The notes: generated by a model not told the origin, from the letters alone. DNA of 64,000 bases from JBBRMW01 sp038239365 (GCA_038239365.1 JBBSEU010000001.1:1-64000); one strand, 5' to 3'. Positions 43,853 to 51,868 are shown, counted from the stretch's first letter. Numbers and translations are program-made.

Positions 43853-44411
43853 CAAGGCTAAATCACCTCATACCTATACGTTTCGTGGACGATGCAAGCG
43901 ACTTGACAATTTCAATGATGGCTGGATGGAAAACGATTTGTCAATTTTAGATAGGTGTCAATGTGTTCAAGAGAAATTTGAATTCATCGACAAATAGTCT
44001 TAAAGTCACACCTCAGCTTAGAGAACCAGAGAGACTAAAGCAACTATACTATTATTGTTTTGAAAGATCAAGAGCATTATCTATAAGGCGTCAGATATTT
44101 TACAAGTTTTAAGAAAAGATAAAGAATAGGGCTGTCAAAGCTCTGAACTTAACCATATTTTGTAGGTGAGACGGAAGAATTATTAAGAACGTATTGGCTC
44201 TGAGTGCAACCAGAGGTCGCACGTCAAAACGCTTGACAACATACTGTACACTGTATACAATATTTTTGTGCTTAAGCAGATTGCATGTACCGAAAGGAAA
44301 AGATGCTATCAAGAAAGGCAGGTGCGACTTATCATCGACTGCGCCCAAAAGTTCGTTGTGTGTACAGCCCTAACCAGTCCTTCTCAGGTCTTAGTTCTTA
44401 GGAGATTTAAA
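43853..44411. other. AT-rich intergenic region between the glycan cluster and the sugar ABC operon
   Basis: About 560 bases without a convincing gene. The left part must carry the start of the divergent glycan cluster, possibly with a long leader, but I could not pick a reliable minus-strand promoter: a TTGACA exists at 44138-44133 without a good -10. The right part holds a good plus-strand promoter at 44233-44261 and a leader of about 145 bases ahead of the sugar-binding protein gene. A 79-codon minus-strand frame at 44109-44348 lacks any support. Confidence 0.6.
44233..44261 (+). promoter_or_regulatory. Promoter of the sugar ABC operon with overlapping palindromic half-sites
   Basis: TTGACA (44233-44238), 17 bases, then TACAAT (44256-44261). 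The spacer and -10 contain TGTACAC followed directly by TGTATAC, a near-direct repeat whose cores GTAC and GTATAC are palindromic. ATTGTATACA on the other strand looks like GntR-family operators. The regulator is not identified. Confidence 0.65.
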
Positions 44412-45458
44412 ATGCAAAGACTTTTCGCCAGGATCAGCGTGCTTATGCTCGCACTCCTTCTGATTATTACGGCTGCCATTGTTCCATCGGCGCGTACCAA
44501 AGCCCAGGCCGGAACGAAAATTTGTTTTGGCTTTCAGGATTTGGAGACGGAGTTCTGGGTAGCAGGCCATAAAGCGATTACCGAGACACTCCGTAAGCAG
44601 GGTATCGACGTTCTTGAATACAACGCCAACGAAGACCCGAACAAGCAGCTTGAGCAGGTACGCGACTGCATCTCGCAGGGTGTTAGTGGGATCATCATCA
44701 TCCCGCAGGACGGCGACAGCGCCAACACCATTGTGAAGGAAGCACAGTCGGCAGATATTCCAATCGCCGTATTTAACCGTCCTCCCAACGATAAAACCAA
44801 GGGGATCGTCGTGGTCGCCGATAACGTCAGCGCCACCGAGCAGGCGGTTGAATTTATCGCTCAGAAGGCGCTGCGCCAGTGGGAAATTACCCAGAAGCCG
44901 ATCACGCCGCTGATCCTCGTCGGCGCGCTGCAAGACACCAATGCGATTGGTCGTCGGGATGGTTTCTTCAACGTCGTTAACCGCTATAATAAGCGTTATC
45001 CGGGTATGTTTGCCAAGCCGATTGAAGTGGCCTCGGAATGGGACGCAAAGACCGCACTGGCGAACCTGGAAGCAGCAATTACGGCCAATCCGAACGTTGA
45101 TTTTATGTTCACCTCGTCGGATTTCCTGTTCCCCACCATTCGTTCCGTGCTGGAACCACGCAAAAAGTGGCTGCCTGCCGGTCAACCCGGACACGTGCTT
45201 CTGGCCGGGCTGGATGGGGACGTAACCGCTTGCAAGCTGATTGGTGATGGTCTTGTGGATGCGACGGGTGTACAGGACCTTTTCCTGGAAGCCAAATTGA
45301 CGATGGATCGTTTACTAAAGGCGATCAATGACAAGGAAAAGACCCCCAATCAGGTGCTGCTTGATCCGGGCTTCGCGCTCTCGGCAGGTAACTACCCCTG
45401 GCAGCGGTCTAACATGTGGGGCTGCCAGCTTCTGGATGCTGGATCGAAAGCCAAATAA
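44412..45458 (+). CDS. Sugar ABC transporter substrate-binding protein (RbsB/Peripla_BP_4 type)
   Basis: A 348-residue secreted receptor. Residues 1-33 form a signal peptide (RISVLMLALLLIITAAIVPSA, cut near KAQA). The mature part has CFGFQDLETEFWVAGHKAITETLRKQG, the repeat-type DCISQGVSGIIIIPQDGDSA, and KGIVVVADNVSATEQAVEF, the layout of group-I sugar-binding proteins for ribose, xylose, galactose and similar ligands. AGGAG lies 7 bases upstream of ATG 44412; a longer frame from 44268 lacks a signal peptide. No lipobox Cys is visible. It is first in a four-gene transporter operon and is followed by a hairpin. The ligand is not inferable. Confidence 0.9.
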   Translation: MQRLFARISVLMLALLLIITAAIVPSARTKAQAGTKICFGFQDLETEFWVAGHKAITETLRKQGIDVLEYNANEDPNKQLEQVRDCISQGVSGIIIIPQDGDSANTIVKEAQSADIPIAVFNRPPNDKTKGIVVVADNVSATEQAVEFIAQKALRQWEITQKPITPLILVGALQDTNAIGRRDGFFNVVNRYNKRYPGMFAKPIEVASEWDAKTALANLEAAITANPNVDFMFTSSDFLFPTIRSVLEPRKKWLPAGQPGHVLLAGLDGDVTACKLIGDGLVDATGVQDLFLEAKLTMDRLLKAINDKEKTPNQVLLDPGFALSAGNYPWQRSNMWGCQLLDAGSKAK

Positions 45459-45480
45459 CGTTTCCTGACGCCTGACCATA

Positions 45481-45515
45481 AAAACGGGGAGAACACGAAC
45501 TGCTCTCCCCGTTTT
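45481..45515 (+). terminator. Hairpin between sugar-binding protein and permease genes
   Basis: AAAACGGGGAGA (45481-45492) and TCTCCCCGTTTT (45504-45515) form a perfect 12-bp stem with T-ending 3' arm. It probably acts as a partial terminator or 3' stabiliser, giving more receptor than membrane components. Confidence 0.65.
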
Positions 45516-45568
45516 CAGGTAAAATGACTTAAGATCATCAGTGACGCATTTTTGTAAGGGGCTATCGC

Positions 45569-46750
45569 GTGTCAATACTTAATGAGCAGGCCAACGGGGA
45601 ACGCCTTTCAGTGAGTGCCAGGCCTTCTACACCGCGCGTCAGATTTTCATTATTAACACCGATCCGAACCCTCCTGATTTCTGATTATTTCGTTCTATAT
45701 CTGACGGCTCTTTTCTTTTTCGTTTCCGCACTCTTTTTCCCATCGCTTGGTGCCCCTGTCAACATTGCAAATCAGATTCAAAATATGTGGCCGCTGCTGG
45801 CCGTAGCGATTGGAGAAACCTTCGTCCTAATTCTGGGCGGCATTGATCTTTCGGTGGGCGCAACGATGGGACTCACCAGCGTCGTCGGCGCGATTGTAAT
45901 GGCGAATAAATTAGACCCCGCCTTTTTTGACAAGAGTCCCGTGTGGGGAATCCTGATGCGGCCTGAAGGTGGCATTCTGACCGGAAGCGCCTGGGCAGTT
46001 CCGGGTGCCATCGCAGCCATGCTGATTGTCGGTATGCTGGTCGGCTTTCTAAACGGCTATGCAGTCACGCGCTTCAATCTGGCACCGTTCATGGTGACAC
46101 TGGTCACATCCACATTTGTCAGTGCATTTGCGCTCTGGTTGACACAATCACGTAACATTTCTGGGATTCCCGACGCATTTGTCACGCTCGGCAAAGGGGA
46201 TATTATTTCAATTTATCTGGGGCCGAAGCTGACCTCGGATATTGCGCGGCGAGATATTTTGCCGCTGATTACCTACCCCTTCGTTATTTCGGTTGGGTTA
46301 GCTGTGACGGCTCAGTTCATACTTGGCCGTACTGTATTTGGGCGACGCATGTTCTCGATTGGTACCAGCCGCCGCACTTCGGAAGTTTCCGGTCTACCGA
46401 ATGGGCGGGTCATCACGCTTGTTTACACATTCAGCGGCTTATGCGCTGCGGTTGCGTCTATTCTCTATTCGGCGCGGCTGGCAATCGGGCAGCCCTCTTT
46501 GGGCGCGGGGAACCTGCTGCTGGATGTCATAGGCGCTGCGGTCATCGGTGGCACCAGTTTGTTCGGCGGCAAAGGCTCGGTGCGGGGCACTTTTTTTGGC
46601 GTGGCATTCTTCGTTCTTCTGCTCAATATCCTGAATGCCATGCGGCTGTCTCCGTTCGTCATTGATGCGATCAAAGGTCTGGTCATTCTCCTCGCGGCAT
46701 TGTTGGATGTCACCCGCACGCGACTGATCAATATGGAAAACCGTACTTGA
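45569..46750 (+). CDS. Sugar ABC transporter permease 1 (RbsC type)
   Basis: A 393-residue membrane protein of the RbsC/BPD_transp_2 family with about ten helices. GETFVLILGGIDLSVGATMGLTSVVGAIV and TYTFSGLCAAVASILYSARL, IGAAVIGGTSLFGGKGSVRGTFFGV are family hallmarks. The start is GTG 45569, with AAGGGG about 8 bases upstream. The extra length lies in an N-terminal cytoplasmic stretch and a loop around residues 110-145. Two different permeases in one operon suggest a heterodimeric channel. Confidence 0.9.
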   Translation: MSILNEQANGERLSVSARPSTPRVRFSLLTPIRTLLISDYFVLYLTALFFFVSALFFPSLGAPVNIANQIQNMWPLLAVAIGETFVLILGGIDLSVGATMGLTSVVGAIVMANKLDPAFFDKSPVWGILMRPEGGILTGSAWAVPGAIAAMLIVGMLVGFLNGYAVTRFNLAPFMVTLVTSTFVSAFALWLTQSRNISGIPDAFVTLGKGDIISIYLGPKLTSDIARRDILPLITYPFVISVGLAVTAQFILGRTVFGRRMFSIGTSRRTSEVSGLPNGRVITLVYTFSGLCAAVASILYSARLAIGQPSLGAGNLLLDVIGAAVIGGTSLFGGKGSVRGTFFGVAFFVLLLNILNAMRLSPFVIDAIKGLVILLAALLDVTRTRLINMENRT

Positions 46751-48309
46751 ATACTTTGCTCGAGCTGCATAACATCACAAAGACATTTTTTGGGGTTGCG
46801 GCAGTTAAGGACTTGAGCCTTTCCGTCGATAATGGACAGGTACTTGGGCTAATCGGACAGAACGGTGCAGGCAACAGTACGCTGATGAATCTGATCGGCG
46901 GCGTTGTTCAGCCCGATAAGGGTGAGATAATTTTCAAATCGCGCCCCTATCATCCGCGACAGCCAGCCGATGCCCAGGACAGCGGTATCGCGTTCATTCA
47001 TCAGGAATTGAATTTGTTTGCGAACCTGACCATTGCTGAAAATGTTTTTATCAGCAAGTTCCCGCGAAAAGGGCTTTTACGGACAATAGATCGCACTGAG
47101 TTGCATCAACGCACGACTGAACTGCTGCAGGCTGTCGGTTTGGATGTCAGGCCAGACACGCTCATTGAACGCATCTCGCCGGGCGAACGGCAGCTTGTCG
47201 AAATCGCAAAGGCGCTGTATCAGAATGCCTCGCTGATTATCTTCGATGAACCGACGACTTCACTGACGGCGCGCGAAACGGAGCGATTATTTGGCATTAT
47301 CAAGCAACTGAAAGCCCAGGGAAAAGCCCTGATCTATATTTCGCATATTCTCAGCGAAGTTTTGAACCTGTCGGATGCCATTGCGGTGATGCGGGATGGA
47401 CAGTTAGTGGCCTATGACACCGTCGATAAATTCGACATCAACCGTATGATCAGCCTTATGGTAGGGCGGAGCATCGAGCAATTGTATCCGCCGCGCCTTT
47501 CGACTCCGACACAGAAACGGGTATTGGAGTTGAAGCAGGTATCATCGCCTGGTATCGTAGACAACATCAACCTGACCTTGCATGAGGGCGAAGTGCTGGG
47601 CGTGTTTGGGCTGATGGGTTCGGGACGAACCGAGTTGGCAAGAATGATCTTCGGGCTTGATCCATTTGAGCAAGGGCAAATCCTTGTTGACGGGCAGGTT
47701 ATGCAAGACCCCTCGGCGCGCCGCAGCATTCGCCATCACATGGCTTTCGTCACGGAAAACCGACGTGAGGAAGGTCTGCTAATGAACATTGATATTGCAA
47801 ACAACATTGGTCTGGTCGCACTCCCGACCTTTTCTCATACGGCGCTGAAAATCCTGGATCGCCAAAGTTTAGTGAGTGCCGCGCGCGAAATGGTGAGTGC
47901 CCTGCAACTACGCAGCGGCAACATCGAACAACAGCCAGCCAAAAACCTGAGTGGTGGTAATCAGCAGAAGGTTGTGATTGCCAAATGGCTGCTCTCCAAA
48001 CCGACTATATTCATTATGGATGAGCCGACACGCGGCATTGATGTGGGTGCCAAATACGAAATCTACTCGATCATCAACCAGATCGCGGTAGAGGGCAGTG
48101 CGATCCTGATTATCTCGTCAGAATTAGAAGAACTGATCGGCATGTGTGATCGAATCCTGGTGATGAGTCGCGGAGAGATTTACGGTGAGTTCGCCCGTGA
48201 TCAATTCCACGATGAACGGATTCTACGCGCCGCCTTCCGTGAACAGGACTTACCCGGTCTGGATGTACATCAGCACGGCGAACTCACACAGCCGGAGCCA
48301 TCAGCATGA
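46747..48309 (+). CDS. Sugar ABC transporter ATPase (RbsA type) with degenerate Walker A
   Basis: A 520-residue protein with two ABC domains in tandem. Domain 1 has the P-loop GQNGAGNST: the invariant Lys is Asn43 (codon AAC at 46873). It keeps the Q-loop, the signature ISPGERQLVEIAKAL, Walker B LIIFDEPTTSL and switch His in YISHIL. Domain 2 has GLMGSGRTE, which is naturally degenerate in this family, LSGGNQQKVVIAKWL and FIMDEPTRGID. The TTG start overlaps the stop of the permease gene. With neither site having a P-loop lysine, ATP hydrolysis should be badly impaired unless this is a sequence error; the reading frame is otherwise intact. Confidence 0.88.
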   Translation: MNTLLELHNITKTFFGVAAVKDLSLSVDNGQVLGLIGQNGAGNSTLMNLIGGVVQPDKGEIIFKSRPYHPRQPADAQDSGIAFIHQELNLFANLTIAENVFISKFPRKGLLRTIDRTELHQRTTELLQAVGLDVRPDTLIERISPGERQLVEIAKALYQNASLIIFDEPTTSLTARETERLFGIIKQLKAQGKALIYISHILSEVLNLSDAIAVMRDGQLVAYDTVDKFDINRMISLMVGRSIEQLYPPRLSTPTQKRVLELKQVSSPGIVDNINLTLHEGEVLGVFGLMGSGRTELARMIFGLDPFEQGQILVDGQVMQDPSARRSIRHHMAFVTENRREEGLLMNIDIANNIGLVALPTFSHTALKILDRQSLVSAAREMVSALQLRSGNIEQQPAKNLSGGNQQKVVIAKWLLSKPTIFIMDEPTRGIDVGAKYEIYSIINQIAVEGSAILIISSELEELIGMCDRILVMSRGEIYGEFARDQFHDERILRAAFREQDLPGLDVHQHGELTQPEPSA

Positions 48310-49292
48310 AACCACGAAATATTCAACAATTTCTCTTAAACAACTCAACCATTGTTCTGTTTATCATCATGTTTATTGTTTTTGGCCTCTGGTCACCACG
48401 TTTCTTTCTGCCGGAAAATATGGTGAACATTGTCAAGCAGGCGGCATTCACTGGCATTGTGGCCGTCGGCATGACGTTCGTCCTGCTCACCGGCGGCATC
48501 GATCTGTCGGTAGGCTCCAACATGTATCTGTCAGTTGTCGTCAGTGGATTGCTGATGCGATCTTCTCTGGAACTTGGTGTGCTGCCTGCCCTGCTCATTG
48601 CGCTTCTTGTGGGTGTCCTCATCGGTGCATTCAACGCATTTTGTATCGTGCGGCTGCGGATCATCCCGTTTATGACAACATTTGCGACGCTGGTTATCGC
48701 GCGCGGAATTGGCACCGCCCTGACTTCCTCTCAGCAAATTGATTTTCCTGATAAACTGGATGCGTTTGGACAGTTTCACTTGTTGGGTATCCCCGTTCCC
48801 GTTATTGCATTCCTGATCGTGATTGGCTGTGCGTACTTTATCCTCACTCAGCTACCACTCGGACGGCAAATTTATTCGATTGGAAACGATCCCGAAGGTG
48901 CCAAAAAAGCTGGTGTCAACACGGATCGTGTACTGACCAGTGTCTATATCATCTCTGGTCTCTGTGCGGGTCTGGCGGGTTTTGTCCTTGTCTCACAGCT
49001 TGGCGGGCGGATGGATCGAAGTTTTGGCTCAGGAAGCGAATTTGACGCGATTGCTGCAGCGGTGTTGGGTGGAACCAGCCTGTTTGGTGGTGTGGGCAAT
49101 GTATTCGGTACTGTCGTTGGCGCACTGTTGATCCAAATGGTGCAAACGGGGTTGGCCTTTAATCTGGTCAATCTATACTTGCAGCCGATGGTTCAGGCCG
49201 TGATTATCTTCCTGGCGATCTTTTTCGACAGCCTGCGTGAGGCTAATCTCAAGAAACTTAAACGCCGTTTCATTCGGCCTGTTGAAGCATAA
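48306..49292 (+). CDS. Sugar ABC transporter permease 2 (RbsC type)
   Basis: The 328-residue permease has nine or ten helices and the family motifs GMTFVLLTGGIDLSVGSNMYLSVVV, RFRSIGNDPEGAKKAG-like IYSIGNDPEGAKKAGVNTDRV and AAAVLGGTSLFGGVGNVFGTVVGALLIQMVQTGL. It overlaps the ATPase gene by ATGA, so expression is coupled. It is the shorter, more standard of the two permeases. The operon ends here, tail to tail with the FAD oxidase gene. Confidence 0.9.
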   Translation: MKPRNIQQFLLNNSTIVLFIIMFIVFGLWSPRFFLPENMVNIVKQAAFTGIVAVGMTFVLLTGGIDLSVGSNMYLSVVVSGLLMRSSLELGVLPALLIALLVGVLIGAFNAFCIVRLRIIPFMTTFATLVIARGIGTALTSSQQIDFPDKLDAFGQFHLLGIPVPVIAFLIVIGCAYFILTQLPLGRQIYSIGNDPEGAKKAGVNTDRVLTSVYIISGLCAGLAGFVLVSQLGGRMDRSFGSGSEFDAIAAAVLGGTSLFGGVGNVFGTVVGALLIQMVQTGLAFNLVNLYLQPMVQAVIIFLAIFFDSLREANLKKLKRRFIRPVEA

Positions 49293-49331
49293 ACTGTATT
49301 TCCAGTTTTAGATAAAGTCGCATCACAGACT

Positions 49332-50486
49332 CTAGACGACGTTGAATTCGCGGACGAGTCGCCCCTGCCCGAAGCGCGCCGCATCCAACGCTGAAATGTC
49401 AACCGTGTGTGCTTGGCCGTCAAGGATTTGTTCGGCAACCAGCAGCCCCGCGATTGGCCCGTGCATGAAGCCGTGACCACTGAACCCGGTCACGACGTAT
49501 AAGCCCTTCACCGCCGGGATCGAACCAATGATCGGGTGTGCATCGGGCGTCACTTCGTAGAGTCCTGCCCATTCGGTCAACTTGCCCGCCGTTTCAAGAA
49601 TCGGCAGTCGCTCCATCGCCCGATCCATGTGCTGCAATGTCCAGGACGGATCGATCACCTGCTCGAAGGTGGACGGTTTGCCGACGATCCCCTGTCCAGT
49701 CAGCAGGCCGCCGCCCTCACGATGAAAGTACAACCGCTGATGAAAATCGATCACGAACGGAAAATCGGCGGGAATATCGGGCATGGGCGTTGTCACCAGA
49801 ATTTGTTGGCGCTCCGGTGTTACAGGTAGATCAACGCCAACCATCGCGCACAACGGCGCTGACCAGGGACCCACCGCGTTCACGAGAAGGTGTGTTTCGA
49901 TGCGCCCCTGTGAGGTTTGCACGGCCATGATCTCGCCGTCGTGCGTTTCGATCCCGGTCACTTCGACGTTGTTCAAGGTCTGCACGCCCAGATTGCGCGC
50001 CGCCGTGATATAGCCATTCACCACGCCAGATGGATCAGCAATGCCATCTTTGCCGTAATACGTGCCGCTGATGATTCCATCCAGGTTGAGCAGCGGCACA
50101 CGCGCCGCGATCTGATCGGGCGTCCAGATTTCGGAGAGGATGCCGTGTTCGTGCTGCTTGGCGACATTGCGCTCGAACTGCGCCATTTCTTCGGGCGTGG
50201 AGAGCAGAAACAGATAACCGGTTAGTTTGAGATCAATTGGCTGACCGGTATCCTGCTCAAACCGTTCCAACATGGCGATGCTCTTGATCGAAAGTTCAAT
50301 GTTCACATCGGTTGAGAACTGATGGCGAATGCCGCCCGCACAACGCCCGGTTGATCCCTGCCCAAAGAACGCTTCACGCTCCAGCAGCACAATGTCATGC
50401 ACGCCGCGTTTTGCCAGATGAAAAGCAGTGCTTGCGCCCATGACGCCGCCGCCGATGATCACAATTTCCGCATGGTCTCGTAGCAT
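49332..50486 (-). CDS. FAD-dependent amine/amino-acid oxidase (DAO family, sarcosine oxidase beta-like)
   Basis: The 384-residue protein has AEIVIIGGGVMGASTAFHLAKRG for FAD binding and VLLEREAFFGQGSTGRCAGGIRHQFS, whose SxGRxxGxxR stretch is typical of sarcosine oxidase beta-type and glycine oxidase-type DAO proteins. The C-terminus has EWAGLYEVTPDAHPIIG and VVTGFSGHGFMHGPIAG. It oxidises a secondary amine or amino acid, substrate unknown. ATG 50486 has GGAG about 7 bases upstream. It follows the XRE regulator of the first small-gene cassette by 22 bases and is probably co-transcribed with it. Confidence 0.9.
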   Translation of the reverse strand: MLRDHAEIVIIGGGVMGASTAFHLAKRGVHDIVLLEREAFFGQGSTGRCAGGIRHQFSTDVNIELSIKSIAMLERFEQDTGQPIDLKLTGYLFLLSTPEEMAQFERNVAKQHEHGILSEIWTPDQIAARVPLLNLDGIISGTYYGKDGIADPSGVVNGYITAARNLGVQTLNNVEVTGIETHDGEIMAVQTSQGRIETHLLVNAVGPWSAPLCAMVGVDLPVTPERQQILVTTPMPDIPADFPFVIDFHQRLYFHREGGGLLTGQGIVGKPSTFEQVIDPSWTLQHMDRAMERLPILETAGKLTEWAGLYEVTPDAHPIIGSIPAVKGLYVVTGFSGHGFMHGPIAGLLVAEQILDGQAHTVDISALDAARFGQGRLVREFNVV

Positions 50487-50508
50487 GTTGACTCCGTTCA
50501 GGCTGTTT

Positions 50509-50847
50509 TTACTTGGACAACTGCTCGCCACCCAGCCGAATCACACCCGGCCAGCCATTTCGGCGGAAAGTATCGACTATTTGTCGTTCTTCATCAGATA
50601 AAATGCCACCACCAACATGCCCTAACGGCTCATCTGTCCCACCGAGTAGATAATCTACGCTTATGTGTAATTGATCGGCAATCAGTTTGAGTGTGCTTGA
50701 CAATGGATCAGTCTGCCCTGTCTCGTATTTGTGAATTAGGGTAGCACCGATCCCACATAAACGGCCAAGTTCCCGTTGTGACCATCCCTTTTGTTCACGT
50801 GCTTTACGGAGTCGATCCGTTCTTAGGGCAATTCCTATATCTGGCAT
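50509..50847 (-). CDS. XRE-family regulator of cassette copy 1
   Basis: A 112-residue protein from ATG 50847. The helix-turn-helix is GWSQRELGRLCGIGATLIHKYETGQTDP, followed by LKLIADQLHISVDYLLGGTDEP, the usual XRE layout. The C-terminal 40 residues end GWPGVIRLGGEQLSK and are shared with the regulator at 61292 (GW-G-LG-E-LSK), so the two form one subfamily. It is divergent from the two small genes at 50987 and 51283 and lies next to palindromes at 50882-50931, which suggests it represses them and itself. An earlier ATG at 50877 overlaps the -35 of the opposite promoter. Confidence 0.87.
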   Translation of the reverse strand: MPDIGIALRTDRLRKAREQKGWSQRELGRLCGIGATLIHKYETGQTDPLSSTLKLIADQLHISVDYLLGGTDEPLGHVGGGILSDEERQIVDTFRRNGWPGVIRLGGEQLSK

Positions 50848-50867
50848 GTAAAAACGCAAAAACCTAC

Positions 50868-50896
50868 TTGACAGCATTCAAGGAACAATATATGAT
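50868..50896 (+). promoter_or_regulatory. Promoter of cassette copy 1 small genes
   Basis: TTGACA (50868-50873), exactly 17 bases, then TATGAT (50891-50896). A quasi-palindrome GGAACA..TATTCC (50882-50901) covers the -10. The same geometry occurs on the other strand in copy 2. Confidence 0.75.
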
Positions 50897-50903
50897 ATTC
50901 CAT

Positions 50904-50931
50904 AAATTAGGAACGAAGTCATTCCTAATTT
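50904..50931. promoter_or_regulatory. Perfect inverted repeat, probable XRE operator
   Basis: AAATTAGGAA (50904-50913) and TTCCTAATTT (50922-50931) are perfect 10-base arms around an 8-base spacer. The repeat begins about 8 bases after the -10, at or just beyond the expected transcription start, a classical repressor position. Confidence 0.7.
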
Positions 50932-50986
50932 GGCAGCAAGCCCACTTTAATAAACTTGCCGCCAAAAAACAGAAAGGATTCTATCC

Positions 50987-51286
50987 GTGAACATTTTACC
51001 CGATTTCGCGTCTGCTTCATATTCCCAGTTTCCGGCAGCACAATTGATGCTGCCCGCGCCCCGTATTGCCGGACTGCTCTCGGCGCGTGTTCCTTCTTCG
51101 CAACAGGTGATCGTCACCAAACCGCGCGAGTCGCTCCTGGATCGCCAGCGGGCAATCTGGGCAGCACAGGACGCCGAGCTAGAGGAATTTCTAATCGGCG
51201 CACGCCAGCGGATTGCCGCCGTGATCGCCGAAATCGAACATGATCGTACAACACGCCGTCCGTACCTTTGGGAGATCACGTCATGA
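50987..51286 (+). CDS. Small protein with conserved APRIAGLL head, cassette copy 1 (gene A1)
   Basis: I do not recognise the family. The 99 residues start at GTG 50987, with AAAGGATT 8 to 15 bases upstream. The N-terminal third has ASYSQFP, LMLPAPRIAGLL and ARVP, and 20 of 28 residues here match the first small protein of copy 2. The remainder is charged and probably helical (RQRAIWAAQDAELEEFLIGARQR, IAAVIAEIEHD). There is no Cys, no signal peptide and no membrane helix. Its stop overlaps the next gene by ATGA. The conserved head with a variable tail suggests a targeting or docking segment; this is inference. Confidence 0.72.
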   Translation: MNILPDFASASYSQFPAAQLMLPAPRIAGLLSARVPSSQQVIVTKPRESLLDRQRAIWAAQDAELEEFLIGARQRIAAVIAEIEHDRTTRRPYLWEITS

Positions 51287-51717
51287 GTCCATCCGAGATG
51301 CCGCCATTTCTGCCTTTTACCGACGAGGAAGGCTACTATGTGCGTGATCCAAAAGCGGTGTTCAACCGTACCGATGCTGAGTTCCGCGCGTTTGAGACAC
51401 ACTTTCAGGCGCTCCTGGACGGTGTGCAGCGGCTTGACGCTAACCGTTCGCCAGAGCAGCAGGCGATCATTGAGCAGCTAAAAAACGATTTACAACTGAC
51501 GCAGGGCAGCACCAAACTGCTGCTATCCCTGATGCGTGAACTTGCCACCTATAACACGCGCCTGACCGAACAACGCCAATCGGCGCGCAAGGCATTCGAG
51601 ACTGGCTGGGAAGCCCGCTATATGGACATTCTGAGTCAGCTTCACCCGGAAGATCAGCGGATGCTGCGCTGGATTATTGAGCATATTGCCGCCACTGACT
51701 CATCGGACGAACTGTGA
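51283..51717 (+). CDS. Small helical protein, cassette copy 1 (gene B1)
   Basis: A 144-residue protein from ATG 51283, coupled to the preceding gene by a 4-base overlap. The start MSPSEMPPFLPF is followed by long helical, probably coiled-coil stretches (TDAEFRAFETHFQALLDGVQRL, EQQAIIEQLKNDLQLTQGSTKLLLSLMRELATYN, RLTEQRQSARKAFETGWEARYMD) and an acidic end. No signal peptide, Cys or membrane helix is seen. I cannot name a family. The B gene of copy 2 has the same place and a similar helical make-up but little clear identity. Confidence 0.7.
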   Translation: MSPSEMPPFLPFTDEEGYYVRDPKAVFNRTDAEFRAFETHFQALLDGVQRLDANRSPEQQAIIEQLKNDLQLTQGSTKLLLSLMRELATYNTRLTEQRQSARKAFETGWEARYMDILSQLHPEDQRMLRWIIEHIAATDSSDEL

Positions 51718-51766
51718 TAGTAGCGATCAAGATGATTGGATTGTCTATTCTGACGAATCGCCAATT

Positions 51767-51794
51767 TTGACAGCGCCGTACAGCCCTATATAAT
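51767..51794 (+). promoter_or_regulatory. Consensus sigma-70-type promoter of the liv operon
   Basis: TTGACA (51767-51772), 16 bases, then TATAAT (51789-51794): both hexamers match the consensus exactly. A start near 51801 would leave a leader of about 68 bases. Confidence 0.8.
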
Positions 51795-51813
51795 CTTCAT
51801 CACTCCGCAATAG

Positions 51814-51855
51814 GATGATCAGGTGTTTACCATCCTGATCATCGGTTTACTTTTT
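51814..51855 (+). promoter_or_regulatory. Leader hairpin followed by T-run, before the liv receptor gene
   Basis: GATGATCAGG (51814-51823) and CCTGATCATC (51834-51843) form a perfect 10-bp stem with a 10-base loop; TTTTT follows at 51851-51855, just ahead of AAGGAG. It could be an attenuator, a 5' mRNA stabiliser or a dimer operator, since each arm contains TGATCA. Confidence 0.55.
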
Positions 51856-51868
51856 AAGGAGAGTAGTT

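Noticed and set aside
44109..44348. A 79-codon minus-strand open frame in the intergenic region
   Set aside because: It crosses the sugar-operon promoter and leader, has no ribosome site or recognisable domain, and its residue mix is not protein-like beyond a hydrophobic end.
44268..44411. 48-residue upstream extension of the sugar-binding protein
   Set aside because: The frame is open, but AGGAG and a signal peptide mark ATG 44412 as the real start.
46747..48309. Pseudogene call for the sugar ABC ATPase
   Set aside because: The frame is complete and all other motifs are kept; one changed codon is not enough to call it broken.
50509..51717. Classical type II toxin-antitoxin module
   Set aside because: The small genes have no recognisable toxin fold or catalytic motif, and the regulator is divergent rather than co-transcribed with them.
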